Of a DNA stretch of 64,000 nt, positions 16,497 through 23,602 are shown piece by piece. Made by a program: the position numbers and the translations under genes. The notes under the pieces are model-generated. The model saw only the letters and a list, made by a program, of their open reading frames with translations. It was not told the DNA's origin and did not search any database. Location of the stretch: NCBI GenBank assembly GCA_030432295.1, contig JAUIHI010000012.1, positions 121,447-185,446 on the forward strand, in the 5' to 3' direction. Each line of letters opens with the position of its first letter. The stretch's first letter is position 1. The DNA comes from Anaerolineae bacterium. GTDB taxonomy: Bacteria; Chloroflexota; Anaerolineae; Caldilineales; Caldilineaceae.

Positions 16497-17393
16497 ATGC
16501 CAGCACCAGTCCCTTCTGGATACACACGCGGCGCACTGCTCTTCATCCCCGCCTGCGCGGACGAAAAGAGTGAAGGCCACCTGCTCCAATACTTTTGGGA
16601 AGAGGCGGGAGCCTATGGCGCGCGCATTGCCATTGTGGCCGGCGATGCTGAATCGGTGGCAACAGCCGAGCGATGCCGCTCCCTCTTTGCCGAATGGGAG
16701 ACCGATTCCGTGGAGATTCTCAGCGTCACCAGCCGGCAAGAGGCACTCCACCCGGACAATTTGGCGCGGATCACCAGTGCGACCGGCATTCTGCTGCTGG
16801 GGGAAAACCCGGTGCGTATGGCGACTTTTATGGGCGGCACACCCCTGGCCCAGGCGATTCGCCGGGCCAACGCCCGGGGCAAAGTGACCGCGGGCTATGG
16901 CCGGGGCGCGGCTCTGCTCTGCGAGCATATGATTGCCCACGACAGCCGGGCCGCGGACGACGCCCATCACCCCTTTCTGCACCGCCACCTGATCCAATTT
17001 GCACCGGGCCTGGGGCTGACCAACCGGCTGGTGCTGGACACAATCCCCGCGGAGTTGGGCGACGGCTGGAACCGGCTTTCCCGCCTGCTCCACGCGGTGG
17101 CCTACAACCCCTTTCTCGTCGGCCTCTCGCTGGAAGTGGACACGGGCGCGGTGATCTATCAGGACAATTCTCTGGAAATCTTTGGTCGCTACAGCGCACT
17201 GGTGGTGGACGGCTCCGGCGTCACCTACACAGACATCGCCGACTTCCGCAACCCGGACCCACTCAGCCTGCTGGGGATGAAAATCCACGCGCTGGCGGCC
17301 AACTTCACCTATCACTTGCAAGAGCGTACAGCCCACCCACCCGAAACCAGCGACATTCCCCAAGACGCGGTGCCTGTGAAGGCGCTGACCTGA
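16497..17393 (+). CDS. Cyanophycinase-like peptidase S51 family protein lacking the catalytic Ser
   Basis: A 298-residue protein resembling cyanophycinase and dipeptidase E (peptidase S51, glutamine-amidotransferase-like fold). The opening LLFIPACADEKSEGHLLQYFWEEAG and the segment GILLLGENPVRMATFMGGTPLAQAI fit the family. The nucleophile elbow, normally GTSAGA, reads GYGRGA, so residue 136 is Arg where Ser is expected. Either the protein is inactive as a protease or it uses another residue. It starts two bases after the lipoprotein stop and is followed by an aminotransferase, a pairing that would fit release and transamination of an amino-acid-derived compound if active. Confidence 0.7.
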   Translation: MPAPVPSGYTRGALLFIPACADEKSEGHLLQYFWEEAGAYGARIAIVAGDAESVATAERCRSLFAEWETDSVEILSVTSRQEALHPDNLARITSATGILLLGENPVRMATFMGGTPLAQAIRRANARGKVTAGYGRGAALLCEHMIAHDSRAADDAHHPFLHRHLIQFAPGLGLTNRLVLDTIPAELGDGWNRLSRLLHAVAYNPFLVGLSLEVDTGAVIYQDNSLEIFGRYSALVVDGSGVTYTDIADFRNPDPLSLLGMKIHALAANFTYHLQERTAHPPETSDIPQDAVPVKALT

Positions 17394-17440
17394 TCGCTTT
17401 TGCTCTCTCCTTTTGCCTTTTTCACCCATTGGAGGACCCT

Positions 17441-18772
17441 GTGTCAACGACGACGCAAACCAATCGCATATCTATCACCACCCCCCTGCCCGGCCCCAAA
17501 GCCGCGGCCTATATTGCCAGAGATGAAGCTGTGACCAGCAAAGCCCTGGGGCGAGTCTACCCGCTTGTGCCGGAGAGCGGCCAGGGCTGCTGGGTGACAG
17601 ATGTGGACGGCAACACATTTCTCGATCTCTTCGCGGGCATCGCGGTCTGTGCTACAGGCCACTGCCACCCCGCGGTGGTGGAAGCGGTGGAGCAACAGGC
17701 GCGGCGGCTGATCCACGCGGGCGGGGCGGATGTCTACAGCCCCGGCTATATGGAACTGTGCGAGCAACTAGTGGAGATCGCCCCGACGGGAGCGTACACC
17801 GGTGGCTGGGAGGTCTTCCTCACCAACAGCGGCACAGAATCGGTGGAGGGCGCGCTCAAATTGGCCCGCTACAACACAGGCCGCCAACGGGTCATCGCCT
17901 TTCGGGGCGGCTTCCATGGACGCACGGCTGGCTCACTCAGTTTGACCGCCAGCAAAGCCGTACAGCGCCGGGGCTTTGGCCCGATGATCGCCGGTGTGGA
18001 GCATCTGAGCTTCCCCAACCGGGACGACTGCCCGGCAGGAATGAACGAAACCGTCTGGGGTCGCCAGCAGGCCGAACGCCAATTCGAGACAATATTTGAG
18101 ACGACCACCCCACCCGAAGAGGTGGCCGCAGTCATCGCCGAACCCATCCAGGGCGAAGGGGGATATGTCGTGCCACCGGACGGCTTCTTCCAGGCCATCC
18201 GGGAACTGTGCGACCGCTACGGCATTCTCTTCATCGCCGACGAAGTGCAGACCGGCTTTGGGCGCACAGGCAAATGGTTTGCCATCGAGCATTGGGGCGT
18301 GCAGCCGGACATCATTTGTATGGCGAAGGGCATCGGCAGCGGCGTGCCTGTGGGTGGTTTTATGGCCCGCAAGAGCGTCGCCACCTGGCCAGAGAGCGCC
18401 CACGGCTCCACCTGGGGCGGCACACCGATTGGCTGTGCGGCGGCGCGGGCCAACATCCGGGCCATCGAAGAAGAGGGGCTGATGGAGAACGCAATGGAGC
18501 AGGGCGAGTGGCTGATGGCCCGCTTCCGGGAGCTGGCCCAGGAGACGCCCCGCCTCGTCGCGGTGCGGGGGATAGGGCTGATGATTGGCCTGGAAACCGC
18601 GGACAAAGCCACTGCCCAGGCGTGGATGCAGGGTTGTTTTGAGCGGGGCGTGCTGACCCTGACCGCCGGGGCCAAATCTTTGCGTCTGGCGCCCCCACTG
18701 CTTCTCAGCCGGGGCGAGGCAGAGCTTGGCTTTGGCGTGATGCGGGATGTATTGCTGGCACTGCAAAAATAG
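17441..18772 (+). CDS. Class III PLP-dependent aminotransferase (GABA/acetylornithine type)
   Basis: A 443-residue aminotransferase. The glycine-rich phosphate loop is NSGTESVEGALKLAR, the ring-stacking segment is FHGRTAGSL, the cofactor Asp lies in FIADEVQTGFGRTG and the Schiff-base Lys in CMAKGIGSG. The closest named enzymes are 4-aminobutyrate and acetylornithine aminotransferases; the exact amino donor is not decided by sequence. The start is the GTG at 17441, with GGAGG 5 bases upstream; an open frame extends back to 16673 through the cyanophycinase-like gene but is only a shadow. A strong hairpin ends the operon. Confidence 0.88.
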   Translation: MSTTTQTNRISITTPLPGPKAAAYIARDEAVTSKALGRVYPLVPESGQGCWVTDVDGNTFLDLFAGIAVCATGHCHPAVVEAVEQQARRLIHAGGADVYSPGYMELCEQLVEIAPTGAYTGGWEVFLTNSGTESVEGALKLARYNTGRQRVIAFRGGFHGRTAGSLSLTASKAVQRRGFGPMIAGVEHLSFPNRDDCPAGMNETVWGRQQAERQFETIFETTTPPEEVAAVIAEPIQGEGGYVVPPDGFFQAIRELCDRYGILFIADEVQTGFGRTGKWFAIEHWGVQPDIICMAKGIGSGVPVGGFMARKSVATWPESAHGSTWGGTPIGCAAARANIRAIEEEGLMENAMEQGEWLMARFRELAQETPRLVAVRGIGLMIGLETADKATAQAWMQGCFERGVLTLTAGAKSLRLAPPLLLSRGEAELGFGVMRDVLLALQK

Positions 18773-18820
18773 GCTGTTTCGACGCGGGTGCGTCGTTGTG
18801 CCATCGGTATGGCGGCAATA

Positions 18821-18882
18821 GCCCCATCAAAGCAAAGAGGGACGGCTACAAATGTGGCCGTCCCTCTTTGCTTTGATGGGGC
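18821..18882. terminator. Large perfect hairpin terminator
   Basis: Arms 18821-18846 and 18857-18882 are perfectly complementary over 26 bases around a 10-base loop. It separates the aminotransferase from the PHO-box-like region. A long U-tract is missing. Confidence 0.75.
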
Positions 18883-18883
18883 G

Positions 18884-18947
18884 TTAACCGTTTCTTCACA
18901 AAATCTTTACCCCAGAAGACCAACTTCTTAACAGAGAACTGTAATAC
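18884..18947 (+). promoter_or_regulatory. PHO-box-like direct repeats with -10 element
   Basis: TT(A/C/T)AC(A/C) hexamers lie in an exact 11-base register: TTAACC at 18884, TTCACA at 18895, TTTACC at 18906 and TTAACA at 18928 (the position at 18917 is degenerate). TAATAC at 18942-18947 follows 8 bases after the last hexamer. This matches the known layout of PhoP-activated promoters, where tandem hexamers with 5-base gaps replace the -35 element. It would drive the PHP phosphoesterase gene with a leader of about 95 bases. Confidence 0.5.
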
Positions 18948-19050
18948 TGGAAGTAAACGGCCGTCACAAAACGGCTCTCTTTCTGGGAAAGGGAAAAGAC
19001 GAACTTAGTTCGCCACTCCTAAACCCAATATTCACACGAGATAATACCCT

Positions 19051-19797
19051 ATGCCCATATCCACCTTTCCGAAAGAATGGAACAAAGCTGACCTCCACCT
19101 GCACACCAATTACAGCGATGGAATGATGTCACCGGAGGAGACACTTGTCACCATCGCTCTGGAGACTGATCTACGGACGATCGCCATCACAGATCACGAC
19201 ACCGCAGAAGGCGCGCTGGTGGCCCGCTCCTTTGCCCGAAGACGGGGCTTGGAATTGGAAGTTGTGGTCGGTCAGGAGATCACCACTGGTCAAGGCGATG
19301 TGCTGGCCCTCTTCATCGACGAAAGCCTGCCCCGCTTCTCAACCGCTGCCGAGGCCGTCCATACGGTCCACCGGCTCGGCGGTCTGGCTATCGCACCCCA
19401 CCCCTTCTTTGTGTGGGGATGGGAAATGGAGAGTGTGCATTTCCACATCCGCACAGTTCCCTTTGACGCCGTTGAAGTTCGCCACGGCTGTCCACTGAGT
19501 ATTTTCAGCAACGGTGTGGCGCGGCTGGTCAATCGCTGGTTCGGACAAAAACTGCCAGAGATGGGCAACAGCGACGCCCACATTCCCTACGCCGCGGGCC
19601 AGGCATTTACCTGGTACCGGGGGCGCACTTCTACGGATCTGCGTATGGCTATTGAAGCGGGAGAGATATTCCCGGGGGGATATCTCTGGACACCGCGCAC
19701 GATTTGGCGTATGGCCAAAGCAGTGAGACGGCACGGCTGGCCCGAATACCCATCCGCCGGAAATCTTCTGACCGACGAAACAGCCAAAGGAGTATGA
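19051..19797 (+). CDS. PHP domain phosphoesterase
   Basis: A 248-residue PHP-family metal-dependent phosphoesterase. Metal ligands are visible in order: ADLHLHTNYSDG (HxH), ITDHDTAEGA (DHD), the Glu of VVGQEITT, APHPFF (His), and GNSDAHIP (D-x-H) near residue 175. Members hydrolyse histidinol phosphate, nucleotide 3',5'-bisphosphates or short oligonucleotides; the substrate here is not fixed. The ATG at 19051 lacks a strong ribosome site (GAGA about 12 bases upstream). The PHO-box-like repeats upstream suggest expression under phosphate limitation. Confidence 0.85.
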   Translation: MPISTFPKEWNKADLHLHTNYSDGMMSPEETLVTIALETDLRTIAITDHDTAEGALVARSFARRRGLELEVVVGQEITTGQGDVLALFIDESLPRFSTAAEAVHTVHRLGGLAIAPHPFFVWGWEMESVHFHIRTVPFDAVEVRHGCPLSIFSNGVARLVNRWFGQKLPEMGNSDAHIPYAAGQAFTWYRGRTSTDLRMAIEAGEIFPGGYLWTPRTIWRMAKAVRRHGWPEYPSAGNLLTDETAKGV

Positions 19798-19985
19798 GAT
19801 GATCCCACTGCGGGAGGAGAGAGATGCAGTCTCGTCAACCAACGCATCCACAAACAGTATCGAATCGTATCGATTCCTGTACGGTGTGTTGATGGCATCT
19901 GATTTGGACGGACAAGGGATTGAAGAAGAGGTAGATGTATGGGGTGGGGAGAATGGACACAGCAATCTGTTCCTGCTTCTCCCGT

Positions 19986-21242
19986 CTACTTTGACCGCCC
20001 GCTGATGGCCGAAATCATATCGTCGCGATCAGCGGTATCCGGCTGGCTTTCACCGGCCAGTCGGGCCAGGACAGGATAGGAATGCACTGATGGAATTTCA
20101 TCTGCTGATGGCAGAGGCGGAATCCGCAGCATAGCCCGCTCGATAGCCGGCGCAAGACGTTCCGCTTTGGCCGCCACCTGGGCCAGATGGCGCTGGGCAA
20201 AGGCAGGCATCACCCGATCCGCAAAGAGTTCCAGCGAGGCGCAGATGTGTTCGTGGCGGTTCTTGCCCGCCTGCTGCACAAACACCACCTGATCCACGCC
20301 CATCTCCTCGAAGACCTCCAGATTTTCCCGCACCTGCTCCGGGTTGCCGATCCCGCCGGTGGGGGCATATTCCTTGGGCGCGTGCCGCTGAAAGTCCTCC
20401 CACAGATCAAAGCGCCCCGGTGTGTGGCTGCCGGTGATGTAGAAATGGCTGAGCGCATAGCCAAAGAAACGAAAACCCTCCGCCCCCCTTGCCACTGCCA
20501 CTTCGCTGTCCGGGTGGCACATCAGGCCGGTCACCATTGCCACATTCGGGTTCACCGCCCGCCCGATGGGGACACACGCCTTCTCGAAGGTCTCGTAATA
20601 CTCCTCCACCCAGAAACGGGCATTTTCCGGATCGACAAAAGCAAAAGTCAGCGCGCCCATTCCATTGCGAGCGGCGACACGGATAGTCTCCCGATTGGAG
20701 CAGGCCAGCCAGAGGGGCGGATGGGGCTTTTGCAGGGGCTTGGGAATCACATTGCGGGCGGGCATAGAGAAGTGCTGGCCCCGGTAGCCGGGATAGGGAG
20801 CGCTACACATCATCAGCGCCGTCTCCCGCACGCTCTCCTGCCACATCGCCTGTTTCTGGGCCGGGTCGATACCAAAAGCCTCCAATTCGGCCCGGCTGCT
20901 GGACGAACCCGTGCCCCACTCCACCCGTCCGTCGCTGATCAGATCCAGGGTGGCGATGCGCTCGGCCACGCGGGCCGGGTGGTTGTAGGCGGGAGGCATG
21001 AGCACAATGCCGTGGCCCAGACGGATGCGCCTGGTCCGCTGGCTACACGCAGCCAGGAAGACTTCCGGTGCGGAGGAGTGGGAGTATTCTTCGAGGAAAT
21101 GGTGTTCAACTTCCCAGGCGTAGTCGATGCCCAGGTGATCGGCCAACTCCACCTGTTCCAACGCCTGTTTCAGCAGCCGGTGTTCCGCGTCGATGTCCCA
21201 GGGGCGGGGGAGTTGGTGTTCATAGAAAATGCCAAATTGCAT
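19986..21242 (-). CDS. LLM class flavin-dependent oxidoreductase
   Basis: A 418-residue bacterial luciferase-like flavin enzyme (TIM barrel, FMN or F420 dependent). Supporting segments are MQFGIFYEHQLP at the start, YAWEVEHHFLEEYSHSSAPEVFLAA, RIRLGHGIVLMPPAYNHPARVAERIATLDLISDGRVEWGTG, and LACSNRETIRVAARNGMGAL. Luciferase-like monooxygenases are expanded in several Chloroflexota and oxidise organic substrates with reduced flavin. The particular substrate is unknown. It is a single gene: the HlyD-type gene upstream on the same strand ends in a hairpin at 21265-21308. Confidence 0.88.
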   Translation of the reverse strand: MQFGIFYEHQLPRPWDIDAEHRLLKQALEQVELADHLGIDYAWEVEHHFLEEYSHSSAPEVFLAACSQRTRRIRLGHGIVLMPPAYNHPARVAERIATLDLISDGRVEWGTGSSSSRAELEAFGIDPAQKQAMWQESVRETALMMCSAPYPGYRGQHFSMPARNVIPKPLQKPHPPLWLACSNRETIRVAARNGMGALTFAFVDPENARFWVEEYYETFEKACVPIGRAVNPNVAMVTGLMCHPDSEVAVARGAEGFRFFGYALSHFYITGSHTPGRFDLWEDFQRHAPKEYAPTGGIGNPEQVRENLEVFEEMGVDQVVFVQQAGKNRHEHICASLELFADRVMPAFAQRHLAQVAAKAERLAPAIERAMLRIPPLPSADEIPSVHSYPVLARLAGESQPDTADRDDMISAISGRSK

Positions 21243-21264
21243 GGGGAAAACTCAATGGGGCGGC

Positions 21265-21308
21265 GGGAGTGTGGGATGATGGGGTTGCCCCCGCCATCCC
21301 ACACTCCC
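21265..21308 (-). terminator. Hairpin terminator after HlyD-type gene
   Basis: GGGAGTGTGGGATG at 21265-21278 pairs perfectly with 21295-21308 around a 16-base loop, just downstream (on the minus strand) of the adaptor gene stop. Confidence 0.65.
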
Positions 21309-21315
21309 AGCATCC

Positions 21316-22626
21316 CTATTCACTCTTCTCGCTAAAGGCCACCGAGACCAGCATCCCAGGGCTGAAACCTTCCGCGCCTTCGACAGGCAGGATGATTGTC
21401 ACCGGGAAGGTGGCCGTGCCCGCGCCGGGTGTGCCGACAGGGGAGATGCGCTCTACCACAGCGTCCACAGTCTTGTCCGTGCCATAGCGGGTGACGGTAA
21501 CAGCCGCGCCAGCGCTGACCCGATCGATGTCATCCTGGGGCACATTGACTACCAGCTTCAGGGCGACCACATCGCCCAGAACGGCTACCGCAGAACCGGC
21601 GCTCGCCATCTCGCCCAACTCTACATTCAGACTGGTCACAGTACCCGCAATCGGGGCAATAACTTTGGCCTTGACAAGAGCAGCCTCGGCTTCTTCCAGA
21701 CTGATTTCAGCCTGGCGCACCCGCAACTCTGCCGCGGCCAGATCGCTGGCTCCGGCCAATTCTTCCAGCCGATCCAGCGCGGCCTGGGCACTCAGCACCC
21801 GGGCTTCGGCCAGGGCAATGTCGGCGTCGGTTGCGCCTTCCATCAGATCGTCCAGGGCAATCTGTGTGCGCTGGGCCGCGGTCAGGGCGGTCAGCAGGTC
21901 CGACTGTTTGGCCGGCGCAGTGGCTTCGTCAAAGGCCGCTTTGACCGAGGTAAAGTCGATGGTCGCCCGTTGCAAGGCCGCGGATTGGGGCGTCTTACCC
22001 ACATCGGGCCGCCAGGCGATCTCGTCGTAGTTGCGCTGGGCTTCGGTCAGGGCGATCTGCGCTTTGTCCATAGCTGCACGCAACTGATCGATGCGGGCCT
22101 GGGTGGGGCCAGCTTTCAGTTCGTTATAGCGTGCCCACGCCGCGCTGTTGGCATTCTCGGCGGCTGTGATTTCGTCTTTGGTAGCCCCCTCTTTCAGCTT
22201 TTCCAAACTGATCTTCGCCACATCCACATTGGCTTTGGCCGTGGCCAATTCGCTCTCTTTGGAGCCTTCGCCCAATTGGGCCAGGGCGATCTTCGCCAGG
22301 TCCAGGCCGATCTCTGCTTTTTCCAGACTGGTTTCCAGGCCGGTTGTATCCAGGCGCAGCAACTCCTGGCCCGCGGTCACTTTGTCTCCCTCATCCACCA
22401 GCAGGGCTGTCACCTGACCGCCGACACCCAGAATAACTTGACGCGGCTCGGCCACCTGCAGCGCCCCAAAGAAGGCGAGGGGTTCCGTGGAGCTGGCTTG
22501 CCCGGTCTGAATTTCGGCAGGCTCGCTGGCAAGTTCAGGCAGTCCGTTTCGATAGAGTACGGTTCCAGCTACGACAAGCGCAGCGAGAGAAAGCACCACA
22601 ACAATTCGACTGATTGTGCGTAGCAT
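21316..22626 (-). CDS. HlyD/RND-type membrane fusion (adaptor) protein
   Basis: A 436-residue adaptor protein. It starts with a signal-anchor helix (residues 5-25), then one half of a biotinyl-lipoyl domain (GVGGQVTALLVDEGDKVTAGQELLRLD). Next is a long Ala-rich coiled coil (about 95-310) with repeated units such as LKEGATKDEI and LMEGATDADI. The second lipoyl half (VIAPIAGTVTSLNVELGEMASAGSAVAVLG) and a beta-barrel domain (VVNVPQDDIDRVSAGAAVTVTRYG) end the chain. Such proteins link an inner-membrane exporter, often MacB-like, to the outside. No exporter partner lies beside it. AGGAGA precedes the ATG at 22626. Confidence 0.86.
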   Translation of the reverse strand: MLRTISRIVVVLSLAALVVAGTVLYRNGLPELASEPAEIQTGQASSTEPLAFFGALQVAEPRQVILGVGGQVTALLVDEGDKVTAGQELLRLDTTGLETSLEKAEIGLDLAKIALAQLGEGSKESELATAKANVDVAKISLEKLKEGATKDEITAAENANSAAWARYNELKAGPTQARIDQLRAAMDKAQIALTEAQRNYDEIAWRPDVGKTPQSAALQRATIDFTSVKAAFDEATAPAKQSDLLTALTAAQRTQIALDDLMEGATDADIALAEARVLSAQAALDRLEELAGASDLAAAELRVRQAEISLEEAEAALVKAKVIAPIAGTVTSLNVELGEMASAGSAVAVLGDVVALKLVVNVPQDDIDRVSAGAAVTVTRYGTDKTVDAVVERISPVGTPGAGTATFPVTIILPVEGAEGFSPGMLVSVAFSEKSE

Positions 22627-22790
22627 TAGGGGTCTCCTGCAAGGGATGTGTTGCCCTGCTGGGCAGATGGATTGAATTTGTGAGCGGCGGAGGTTTTACT
22701 GCTTGGCCCATTATAACCCTACTTTACCGAATTAGCAATGAACGAGTAAGATTGCGGTATGATGGGGTAACGAGGCGTAGAATTCCGGGT

Positions 22791-22819
22791 TTGACAGACA
22801 GGCGGGGATGCCCTATCCT
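22791..22819 (+). promoter_or_regulatory. Sigma-A promoter of the 22857 gene
   Basis: TTGACA (22791-22796), 17-base spacer, TATCCT (22814-22819). The transcript would start near 22826 and include the GGAGG ribosome site at about 22842. The rest of the gap 22627-22790 shows nothing I recognise. Confidence 0.55.
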
Positions 22820-22856
22820 CCAGGTATCTGATTTGGCAAATGGAGGAATACAGAAA

Positions 22857-23273
22857 ATGGCAGTTGAATCCTTGACGGTCACACTCCCTGAAACAATTGT
22901 CAAACGTTTGCAGCAGGCTGCCCAGTCAATGCAAGTATCGGTTGGTGATGTGCTGTCCCAGACCATCCAGGGCAATCTCCCCCCAGCGCTGGCTGATCTG
23001 CCGGATGATATGCAGAAGGACTCAATTCTGTTACAAGCTGCCGACAACGCAACCCTTTGGCGTATTGCCAGAGATTCTCTGCCTGCCACCCAGCAGGAAT
23101 TGTTGGAAGATTTGCTTGAACGGAACAGAGAAGAAGTGCTTTCTGCCCAGGAAGCGGAAGAGTTAGCCCATTTGCGGGAAATAACCGATCGACTGGTTCT
23201 GCGACGGTCCTATGCATTGGCTCTGCTAAAGTGGCGCGGCCATTCGGTCTTAGTAGAACCCAATCCAGCCTAG
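22857..23273 (+). CDS. Small regulatory-type protein paired with HNH nuclease remnant
   Basis: A 138-residue protein. The N-terminal stretch AVESLTVTLPETIVKRLQQAAQSMQVSVGDVLSQTI looks like a ribbon-helix-helix DNA-binding segment, and the C-terminal half is an amphipathic helical region rich in Glu and Leu ending in YALALLKWRGHSV. Similar proteins are often encoded just before small HNH nuclease genes, which fits the pseudogene directly downstream. An antitoxin or autoregulator role is inference. The start at 22857 follows GGAGG by about 10 bases and a canonical promoter; a longer reading from 22614 would cross the promoter and is rejected. Confidence 0.65.
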   Translation: MAVESLTVTLPETIVKRLQQAAQSMQVSVGDVLSQTIQGNLPPALADLPDDMQKDSILLQAADNATLWRIARDSLPATQQELLEDLLERNREEVLSAQEAEELAHLREITDRLVLRRSYALALLKWRGHSVLVEPNPA

Positions 23274-23581
23274 AATTGCGCATCTCGAAAAACGGCAGCA
23301 ATGACAAAGACAATCTGTGCCAGGCGTGCTATCGTTGCAACGAATTCAAAGGTCCACTCACACACGCCGCTGATCCCCTTACCGAGCAGATTGTGGCACT
23401 CTATCACCCAAAACAGCAGACTTGGGCAGAGCATTTCGCCTGGACATCCGATGGGTTGCAAATCGTCGGATTGACTGCACAGGGACGTGCCACAATTGAT
23501 GCCCTGCGCTTGAACGATCCGTGGATACTACGAGCACGGCAAATATGGATTCTGGCAGGAATTCACCCTCCACTCAACTGA
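23274..23581 (+). pseudogene. 5'-truncated HNH endonuclease
   Basis: From about 23279 the frame reads RISKNGSNDKDNLCQACYRCNEFKGPLTHAADPLTEQ, which is the second half of a small HNH nuclease, with the CxxC zinc-binding pair and the NxxxxK region, then a C-terminal part ending IWILAGIHPP. The first half, which should carry the N-terminal zinc Cys pair and the catalytic Asp-His, is missing. The open frame runs back only into the 3' end of the upstream gene. A deletion has apparently joined the end of the 22857 gene to the middle of the nuclease gene. Translation from an ATG at 23231 is possible but would give a nuclease without its active-site His. Confidence 0.65.
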
Positions 23582-23602
23582 ACGAATCGCGAGAAACTTC
23601 TA

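Noticed and set aside
16673..17440. Apparent N-terminal extension of the aminotransferase
   Set aside because: Lies in another frame of the cyanophycinase-like gene, is Pro/Arg/Gly low-complexity, and a GTG with GGAGG at 17441 gives the normal family start.
19799..20005. 68-codon plus-strand frame after the PHP gene
   Set aside because: No ribosome site of its own, no domain, and overlaps the 3' end of the LLM oxidoreductase gene.
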